Of a DNA stretch of 64,000 nt, positions 56,298 to 64,000 are shown one piece after another; the stretch's first letter is position 1; the number at the start of each line of letters is the position of its first letter. Made by a program: the position numbers and the translations under genes. Source of the stretch: Cryptomeria japonica (Eukaryota > Streptophyta > Pinopsida > Cupressales > Cupressaceae); assembly GCF_030272615.1 (NCBI RefSeq), contig NC_081412.1, forward strand, positions 697,560,156 through 697,624,155, written 5' to 3'. The notes below the pieces were generated by a model, which saw only the letters and a program-made list of their open reading frames with translations, was not told the origin of the DNA and did not search any database.

Positions 56298-57455
56298 TGT
56301 TGACTTGATGATGATTCTTATATTTGATGACTTTATATGTTGTCATTGATGGCACACATATGTTCTAATTGTCATAGTCATCTTAGAATACCAGTTAAGG
56401 TAAACCGATATTGTTGAGTTATTGTATTGTATAGCCGGTATCATATGTATGAAGAAGTCTAACTGGTATGAAGAGGTCTAAACTAGTATATGTAGATAAC
56501 CAGTATATGTAGTCAAGTCAATCGGTTTCGATAAGTTCCCAGTTACTAGTTTTAAATGTAGTAGATAAAGTCAAGTAGGCATGTGGAGACAATCATCCAG
56601 TATGAATTCAAGTGAATCAGTCTGTGAGTTTGAAGTGGTCAACACTTAAGTGGTATCGGTGTTCTAACTGGTTTTCCATTTTATGTGATGAGTTATCATT
56701 GATTGTGATGTGTTACCATCAAGTAACACTATGGCAGTGATTTGTGTCATGTTAAGGAAGATTGTCCAGATTCATTGAACCTAGGAAATTGTGTCAAGGT
56801 TTAGGAGCTGACATGAAATCTAATATCTATAAAAAGACATTGTAATGAGATATTTGATATAGAAGATACAAATTATGTTATGAGTTGGAGTTGATGTGAT
56901 TTGTTGGAATTGCAGAGTATGTCGATGATGTAGTAATGAATGTGTAGAAAAGGATCCAAACCAACAGAAGGTGCTATTCTTAGATCATTCCCATTGTTGT
57001 TCTCTAATAGCTACATCAATAAAATCCCTTAACTAGGTAAGCTCTAACAAGCTTCATTGTAGAAATCCTCTAACAAGGTGATTCATTAACTTGGATCTAA
57101 ATCCTCAACTGAGGTATCTTTAACTAGGTATAACTCCTAATAGGGCTTGATATCTCTAACAAGATTTTCTCCTAATAGAGCATTTGTAGACTTTAACCGG
57201 TTAGTTATCTATTTCTGCAAATAGTTAACTTGTGAGTTCCATCTCACCGTGGTTTTTCCTAGTTGGGTTTTCCACATATAAATATTTGTGTTATGGTGAA
57301 TGTTTTTCTTATGGTGAATGCTTTTATAACACTTTGGATTATATGCAGATTCATTGGTAAACCAGTTAAATATTTTTACCGGTTTGTAGTTAAAGTGTTA
57401 CTATTTTTTCTTTCACTGATTCACCCCCGCCTCTCAGCGCTTTATAAGTTTATCA
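56298..57455 (+). repeat. E7 5' LTR
   Basis: 1158 bp. TTGTCATTGATG at 56340-56351, a CTATAAAAAG TATA box near 56827, repeated CCTCTAACAAGG/CTCCTAATAG phrases at 57010-57180, and GATTCACCCCCGCCTCTCAG near the end. Confidence 0.93.
56826..56834 (+). promoter_or_regulatory. TATA box of the E7 LTR
   Basis: TCTATAAAA-type box in the middle of the LTR. It is conserved as TCTATAAAAGG at about 63198 in the other LTR, which supports a functional core promoter when the element was active. Confidence 0.6.
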
Positions 57456-57470
57456 ATTGGTATCAGAGCC
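57456..57470 (+). other. E7 primer-binding site (initiator tRNA-Met type)
   Basis: ATTGGTATCAGAGCC directly follows the LTR and is identical to the E6 PBS through GAGC. Confidence 0.9.
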
Positions 57471-57517
57471 TAACTTCCTCAAGGCTTAACTGCTTGGAAG
57501 GAAACCCTAAAACCATT

Positions 57518-58780
57518 ATGGGGGATATGAGGTATAGAGAGATGGCTAGAGAACTTGCTGAAACTATGGATGAGCTAGAAACTCCGAGAGGCAAATTATT
57601 AGAGATCTCTGACAGTAGCTCTTCAGATGAGGCAAACATTGATGCACTAGTTGAAGAAGTGGAGACACTAAATGGTGAGAAACTTAACCTAAGGAGAGAA
57701 CTTGAATCCCTTACAATTCGTATGAGTCAAGAACTTGAAGCTAGGAGGGAAGCTGAAGACCAGATCAAAGATAAGGAGCATGAAATCTTTAAGATCAAGT
57801 AGGAGAATGCAACTCTTTATGAACATTGGCATGAGGAGAAAGAAGAAAAAGAAGCATTACAATCAGATATTGAATTGGCAATGTCTCTTAGAGAGACCTT
57901 GATTTAAAGGAATGAAGATCTTACAAAGGAACTTGCTAAGGCCAATGAGAAGCTTGATAAATTCAACAAGAGCTCCTCTATGCTAGATGAATAGATCCAA
58001 TCTCAAAGGATGAAAGTTGATACATTTGGGATAGGATATAAAGTATCTGAGAAGGGTGAACCTTCCGGTACCAAGAGCGACATGCATGAAGGTAAAACTG
58101 CCCCTAAGGATAAGAAGCCTACCGGTAAGAAATCTTACAAAACTGTTTGCTTTAACCGTCATAAACCAAGACACACTGCTAATGTTTGTAAAAGTAGATC
58201 TAATGCTAATATTGGTTATAGACCTAATACTAGTTATGTGCCTAGAAGATTTGAAGGTTATTGTTATACATGCAACATGTATGGGCATAGATCAGTTGAG
58301 TGTAGATATGGAGAAAACAATCCTGCACCTCACATGAGTCCAAGATCTATTGGTGATTGGAGAAGGAATATCACTGATTGGAGGAACACAAATTGGCAAA
58401 GACCCTATGTTAACCGGTCTAGTCCTTATGAGATGGAAAATAGTGTCAATGTGACTTTCTCAATTTGAAACAACTTTGGACATGAGGCTATGAAATATAG
58501 AAGAAGAATAGGTAGGGGCAATGCAGGACCTTGGAAAGCATCTAGAATGGTTTGCTATCACTATCATAAATCAGGACACATTGCCAAGTTTTGCAGAACA
58601 AAGAAGAACCAACCGGTGAATCATTTTGTAGACCGGAAAGGAAATTAGAAGGTTGATATTGAAGAAACCAGAATCGAGATGAATAGGATCTGGAAGAAGA
58701 AAAGTGATGACAAAGCATCAGAAGAACCAAATACTTCACCTAGGGTGGAGAATCCCAAACTAGCTTCTCAACAATCTTAG
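57518..58780 (+). pseudogene. E7 ORF1: coiled-coil gag-like protein with zinc knuckles
   Basis: The frame starts at ATG 57518 (MGDMRYREMARELAETM), just after the PBS. An upstream in-frame ATG at 57263 lies inside the LTR and is not used here. The first 140 codons form a strongly charged coiled coil (VEEVETLNGEKLNLRRELESL ... ELEARREAEDQIKDKEHEI). After a Lys/Pro-rich linker come knuckles CFNRHKPRHTANVC (about 58148), CYTCNMYGHRSVEC (about 58262), a decayed NNFGHEAMKY (58472) and CYHYHKSGHIAKFC (about 58553). At least five in-frame stops, mostly TAG/TAA/TGA, interrupt it. The usual copia gag core seen in E6 (VWDALENIYGG) is not present, so this is only the RNA-binding half or a different gag type. 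Confidence 0.8.
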
Positions 58781-59249
58781 GGGGAACATATCGGTAAATC
58801 CATTTTTGGACCCCTTGATGAAAGTATGGTAAGTAAATTTTGCATTTTGAGTTATGAGAATTTTGATATTACTATCAATCGATTTTCTAAGGATTATCAA
58901 TTGGTTAATATACCTATTAGTAAAGGAAAATATGTCAAGTGGTAATTAGGGGTTTTTACTCTATCGGTAATGCAATAAATGCAGTAGGTAATGTTAATAA
59001 AATGCAGTTTCGCTAAGTCATTTTTACCCTATTGCATTCGAAGAGCATTTTGTGAGAAATTGTAGAGAGAAACAGTTCATTCCTAGCAGATTGTGAATGG
59101 ATTTATACAATGGAGTGAGAAGTTGGATCGGATTTGAAGAAAATTAAAGAGAATCGAGTGTGCAAGCAAGTGAGAAACTGGAAACCCTAGCAGCACAAAG
59201 GAAACAAGGTATTTGGTCAATCTTCTCTCTTGAATCAAAGTTATTTGGA
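58781..59249 (+). other. E7 spacer before ORF2
   Basis: No ORF is maintained. Just upstream of the ORF2 ATG the sequence looks like a plant 5' untranslated leader: purine-rich with GAGAGAAAC and AACCCTAGCAGC. A separate transcript start or a captured cDNA leader is possible, but neither is shown. Confidence 0.4.
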
Positions 59250-62200
59250 ATGGCATCATCATCTACACTGACAAAGAGTCTTTTTATCACTACTAAAGCC
59301 ATTGAGTCAACGGGGTCAGACAAGATAGAATCGTATGATGCATTATCGCAGGTACCCCAAAGAGTTTTGATTAAAGGTGATCTATCTAGTTACATAGATT
59401 TCAAGATTGAAGATTTAGGTTCATTGGCAATATATTCCCAGTTCAAATCTTTGTGCGACAAGAACAAGAAGATTAAACCCGAGTACATTAGGGTTTATGA
59501 GAAAGGTTTTCATAATGCAGTTTATTTTCTTGAGGATTTTGAGGAATAACATGTCAGGATTATCCTCAACCGCGTTCATGGAGGAAACATGTATTTAGAT
59601 AGGTCACATACTATCACCAAGGAGGCTATTCATGCTATGACTGGATTTTGTCAAACCGGTGAAGTTCCCAAGCTAAGGAAAATTTCGTAGAATACTATCA
59701 TTGAACTAACAAAGACCACTTCTGATGGTCATGCTATGTCTATTAGTAACATTGAAGATGAAGAAGTCAAATATGCTACAATGGTTATTAGTTACAGAAT
59801 ATTTCATTCTAGTTGAATGAATAGTGTGCCATTGGCTACCATACATGTTACCTACCAGATGATAAAGGAAGATGTAGATTATGTTCTGTGTGAGGCAATG
59901 TGGAGTCAACTAATGTTGAATTTGGAATTGATCAAGAAAGACAACAATCAGAAGTTCAAGTTTGGGCAACTTTTGATCAGTTTGTTTTTCTATTTTCAGA
60001 ATTTTGTTCCTAGTATTGGAGATATTCAATGGTCAAATGATACACCTATTTCAACTCAGATTAAGAATAGTATTAAAGGCTATAAAGAACACATTTCCAA
60101 TTGCTATGAGTACCTGCATTTTAATGAATTTTAGAAGAAGATGAGTATGAGAATGAGGTTATCAAATGAAGTGGTCAAACATTTTGAGAATGACATTTGT
60201 TTCACAGTGACCACCGATTTCTACCTAATGGATGCTGTAGAACCAAGAGAAGAAGAGATGGAGAAAATGAGATATGAAGTCAACTATGAATTATTGATCA
60301 GTTATTCCAACAACATCTTGGCATCACCTAAGGATACCAAGAAGAAGAGACTGGGTACATATCAAGAAAGAATTGCACAGGCATAACCCAATAGTGTGAA
60401 GGGGAAAAAGAAGAAAGATGATCAAGCAGCTTCTATGTCAACCGGTAGTAGAGTAACAAGCAGTGTTCAATCGAAGAAGGAACTAGAACCTATAATGTAT
60501 ACAAAGCAACCGACTGCCACTAGGAAGAGAGGAATACATCTTATTATACAAGAAGAATATGAGGAAACAGAGTCTGAGGAAGAAAAGAAGAAGCTAAAGG
60601 GAACTGGTAAGAAATCTAAACCAGTAAGGGAAATCCCTAAACAAAATATTCCTATTGATATTACATCTTTCAATCCAATGAGTCATTTTGAGAGGACTCT
60701 AAAAAAATTAAAAAAGAAGCCAATTTGATGATGTAAAGGATTATTTTGATTCTTTTGATGAGATTCAGAAACAAGAAGTGGTACAATAGGTAATTAACTA
60801 CCTATGCCAATATAACTAGTTACCACATGAAATTCAAAAGGAAATTTATGATTCTTTAAATTTAATTATGGAAAATAAATGGAAGATCATTGATCAAGAT
60901 CAAGAGATTGTAGATAGAATTTTTGTTCAATACTTTCCTAAATTGTCTCATGAAGAATTATTAGCAATTCTTTCTAAACACAAAGGACAATTTCATTCAA
61001 GAAGAAGGAGACTGAGACTATTGGAAGGAAAAATTCAGGAAGTAGAAGATGATACTCATCGAACTACTAAAGTTATTTAGAAAATGAATGAACAATTGAA
61101 AAATTGTCACAATAAACTTGATCAGACTGAAACCGGAGCTCCATCGAAACTGGACACTGAAGAAATAATTGCACCAAATGAAATATATACTGATAAGGAT
61201 AAGAATGAAACTAATGCACCACCTCTCATATTTTTTGTTGATGAAATTGAATATACTAAGGACATTGTTAATACAACCAGTACCAATAATGAACCAGTTA
61301 AGGAAAAAGAGCAGAAACTGGATATGGCTGAGGAACAGAAAGAAGAGGAAGCACCGACTACTGATCATAGTCTGGACATGCAACCACCACCAGTAAAGGA
61401 ACATAATGTTGAAAGTCAATTGCCACTAGTCACTACAACAACACAAAAGGAACAACTAGAGAACGGGAAAGAAAAAAACAACGAAGAAAATAGAGGAAGA
61501 AAAGACAGAGAAGAAGAAGAAAACAATAGTTGAGGATGATGATGATGACTCAATTGGCATAAAAGGTCCTATAGACATGGACAATCTGAGTGCCTCTAAA
61601 TTAATGGATATTGCTACTGCTATGCAATCTAGAGCTGATAGCACAATAGAAGAGGTTGAAAGAGCATAAACGAGAAGTAGAGACCATTCAAACTATTGTT
61701 GATATTTTGTCAAGTCTCCTACTGAAGACTTATATAGATAATCTATCCACCCCTATCACTAAGCTTGGACAGTTAGTTTTTGATGCCAGTGAGCAACTAA
61801 AATCACTTGAATAGGCAGCTCATGCTTTACTACAAAAATATTTCATGAAGAGAAGGGGAGAATAATTGGTTTTAGAAATTGACAAAGGCAAGGTTGCTTT
61901 AATAGTGAACAAAGATCTTTTGATAACCGAAATAGAAACTAGAAGTAAGATTTTGGCCACTATATCTAAAGTATCATTATTCTATTCCGACTTAAAGAAA
62001 AAGAGAGAATGTACAGCGAAGGAACTAGATAGGATAAGTGATGCATACATATAGGTACATGATTCTGCTTTGACTTTTGGTAAATCTATTGATGCCTTAC
62101 AACACATATTAGAAGTTTATGATTTTGAATAGGTGAAGCAGATAAGATCCTTGAAGGAGCTAAAGAACCAGTTAATTCTAAAAGTTGAAGTATTACAAAG

Positions 62201-62387
62201 AGCATACAAGGAGTCTTAAGCAATTTTGACTACCCTAGAGATGAACACTGTTGATGCTATGGAAGAATTTGCTGCACAAACTTTGACACATGTTGAAATC
62301 ACTGAGACACTGTTAGAAACATGGGACAATGACCTTAAATAGTTGAAGTTTCATTTTAGTGATATTTTCTTGAGAATTGTATTGTAA
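59250..62387 (+). pseudogene. E7 ORF2: long unidentified protein, coiled-coil C-terminus
   Basis: From ATG 59250 (MASSSTLTKSLF) one frame can be followed to 60728 through five stops. It then continues in shifted frames to about 62387, for roughly 1000 codons in all. The N-terminal part (59340-60130) is globular-looking: VLIKGDLSSYIDFKIEDLG, a RVHGGNMYLDRSHTITKEAIHAMTGF segment, then NSVPLATIHVTYQMIKEDVDYVLCEAMW. Its order is loosely reminiscent of the putative plant transposon protein families found in retroelement ORFs, but I cannot assign it. The middle (60390-60720) is Lys-rich and nuclear-localisation-like. The C-terminal part (60870-62387) is Glu/Lys/Thr-rich and then coiled-coil. No protease, integrase or polymerase motif appears. 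Stops are mainly TAG, TAA and TGA at former sense positions. Confidence 0.65.
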
Positions 62388-62670
62388 AGACTTCAAAACT
62401 CTTATATCTATCTACATATGCAATTTTTGTTGACAAATTTTGATGTAATGCATGTAGTTTACTTTTTTGTTTGGCATTGTTGTCAAAAGGGGAGTAGAAT
62501 TAGTTTAAGAGTCAAAATTTTGTATGTACTATTAAGGGGGAGTAATGATCATTTTTGTAATGGCATGCAATTGCTAAGGGGGAGTGTATGCCATGAAGTT
62601 AATTTCTATTTTGCACACTTAGTTGACAAAATTTTCCCTAAGTGTTACCATCAATGCCAAAGGGGTAGAA
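62388..62670 (+). other. E7 3' region with several PPT-like tracts
   Basis: Purine tracts AAAAGGGGAGTAG (about 62485), TAAGGGGGAGTAATG (about 62533) and TAAGGGGGAGTG (about 62576) precede the tract AAAGGGGTAGAA at 62659-62670 that abuts the 3' LTR. The last one is the PPT by position. Confidence 0.75.
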
Positions 62671-63830
62671 TGTTGGTTTGATGATAATTTTGTATTTTAT
62701 GACTTTATTTGTTGTCATTGATGGCACACATACGTTCTAATTTTCATAGTTATCTTAGTATACTAGTTAAGATAAACTAGTACTATTGAGTAATTGTATT
62801 GTATAACTGGTATCATATGTATGAAGAAGTCTAATTGGTATGAAGATGTCTAAACTGATTTATATAGATAACTGGTATATGTAGTCAAGTCAATCAGTTT
62901 TGATTAGTTCCCAGTTACCAGTTTTGAGATGCAATAGATAAAGTCAAGTAGGCACATGGAGACAATCATCCAGTATGAATTCAAGTGAATTGGTCTGTGA
63001 GTTTGAAGCAGTGAACACTTAATCAGTATCAGTGTCCTAACCGTTTTCCCAGTTTGTGTGATGAATTATCACCATTTGTGATGTGTTACCATCGACTAAC
63101 ACTATGGCGGTGATTTGTGTCATGTTAAGGAAGATTGTCGAGATTCATTGAACCTAGGAAATTGTGTCAAGGTTCAGGAGCCAACATGAAATCTAATATC
63201 TATAAAAGGACATTGTGATGAGATATTTGATATAGAAGATACAAGTTATGTTATGAGTTGGAGTTGATGCGATTTTTTGAAGGAATTGCAGAGTATGTCG
63301 GTGATGTAGTAATGTATGTGCAGAAAAGGATCTAAACTAGCCGAAGGTGCTATTCTTAGATCATTCCCACTGTTGTTCTCTACAACTACATCAGTAAAAT
63401 CCCTTAACCAGGTAAGCTCTAACAAGATTCATTGTATAAATCCTCTAACAAGGCGATTCATTAACTTGGATCTAAATCCTCCACTAAGGTTACCTTTATC
63501 CAAGTATAGCACCTAACAGGTCTTGAGATCTCTAACAGGATCTACTCCTAACAGAGTATTTGTAGACCTTAACTGGTTAGTTATCTATTTTTGTCGATAG
63601 TTAACTTGTGAGTTCCATCTCACAGTGGTTTTTCACAGTTGAGATTTCCACGTATAAATATTTGTGTTATGGTGAATGTTTTTCTTGTGGTGAATGCTTT
63701 TATAACACTTTGGATTATATACAAAGTCATTGGTAAACCGGTTAAATATTTTTACCGGTCTACAATTAAAGTGTTATTGGTTTTTCTTTCACTGATTCAC
63801 CCCCCCTCATAGTGCTTTATAAGTTTATCA
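62671..63830 (+). repeat. E7 3' LTR
   Basis: 1160 bp, TGTTGGTTTG...TTTATCA, collinear with the 5' LTR. TTGTCATTGATG is retained at 62712-62723. Confidence 0.93.
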
Positions 63831-64000
63831 TGGTGTAGTGTGTGGTGCAGAACCTTTGGGATGATTTTGGTGTTTTTTTTTGAGTTGAGGTGGTCGATCT
63901 GACATGTGTGAAGCTTATTATCAATTTATTTAGGTCCACATATGAATTGGTAATCGGATTGAGCTGACTTATGGTTACACGTTTCATGTTGTGTGTTATG
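63831..64000 (+). other. Right flank of E7, possibly the rest of LTR F
   Basis: 170 bp with no ORF or recognisable site. If E7 inserted into LTR F, this is F's continuation, but that cannot be confirmed from so short a piece. Confidence 0.35.

Larger units (their letters stand above)
56298..63830 (+). mobile_element. E7: copia-like element carrying a non-pol ORF
   Basis: 7533 bp. The LTRs (56298-57455 and 62671-63830) start TGTTG and end TTTATCA. The PBS is of the initiator tRNA-Met type, and a PPT is present. The flanks TGGCA and TGGTG share three of five bases, probably a decayed TSD. Between the LTRs are a zinc-knuckle gag ORF and a second long ORF with no similarity visible to protease, integrase, RT or RNase H. 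It is therefore a non-autonomous element with foreign or highly derived content. Confidence 0.88.

Noticed and set aside
57263-57517. Upstream in-frame ATG extending E7 ORF1
   Set aside because: It lies in the LTR and crosses the PBS. The start at 57518 follows the PBS as in other copia elements.
1-64000. Host protein-coding, tRNA or rRNA genes
   Set aside because: None was recognised on either strand. All supported coding sequence belongs to retroelements or their cargo.

Overview
This 64 kb window looks like intergenic DNA from a large plant nuclear genome. It is almost entirely nested LTR retrotransposons, each with TG...CA long terminal repeats (LTRs), 5-bp target-site duplications (TSDs), a primer-binding site (PBS) and a polypurine tract (PPT). 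I found no host protein gene, rRNA, tRNA or CRISPR array. The load of old, long-LTR gypsy and copia insertions would fit a gymnosperm such as a conifer, but that is an inference from texture, not a proven assignment.

Layout. (E1) 300-8871, minus: a Ty3/gypsy chromovirus with TSD ATAAG, a chromodomain and an internal tandem duplication of its protease region. (A) E1 and E2 both sit in or beside the remains of a minus-strand copia-type element: gag at 8900-9965, PBS and LTR at 17906 to about 19345. (E2) 9973-17854, plus: TSD TGTTC, a gag-protease-only gypsy element with a nearly intact 992-codon ORF and no reverse transcriptase, RNase H or integrase. 19436-20170 is a decayed copia reverse transcriptase. 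20387-21701 (LTR B, TSD TTTTC) and 22216-23500 (LTR C, TSD GTATC) are solo LTRs; C splits an older gypsy LTR (D) that ends at 23783. (E4) 25574-37016, plus: TSD TCTAT, LTRs with only about 8 mismatches in 782 bp. It keeps gag and protease, has lost reverse transcriptase and most of RNase H and integrase, and carries an antisense, apparently spliced plant-mobile-domain gene. (E5) 37031-54358, minus: TSD CTACC, a relative of E4 that kept RNase H and integrase but lost reverse transcriptase and the gag core. (E6) 44125-51676, plus: TSD ATACA, a full-length but stop-riddled copia inside E5. (E7) 56298-63830, plus: a copia-like element with a coiled-coil/zinc-knuckle gag ORF followed by a long ORF unrelated to pol, inserted in another copia-type LTR (F).

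How the parts relate. E1 and E6 are the only elements with all pol domains, and both are disabled. E2, E4, E5 and E7 are structurally non-autonomous and must have moved, if they moved in these forms, with proteins supplied by relatives. E4 is the youngest by LTR identity although it has no reverse transcriptase. Insertion order that can be read: A before E1 and E2; D before C; E5 before E6; F before E7. E4 and E5 entered sites only 9 bp apart.

The most unusual items are the E4 protease-integrase-tail fusion frame, its antisense spliced gene with a minisatellite intron, the non-pol ORF of E7, the E1 protease duplication, and a 12-bp motif shared near the 5' ends of several otherwise different copia-type LTRs.
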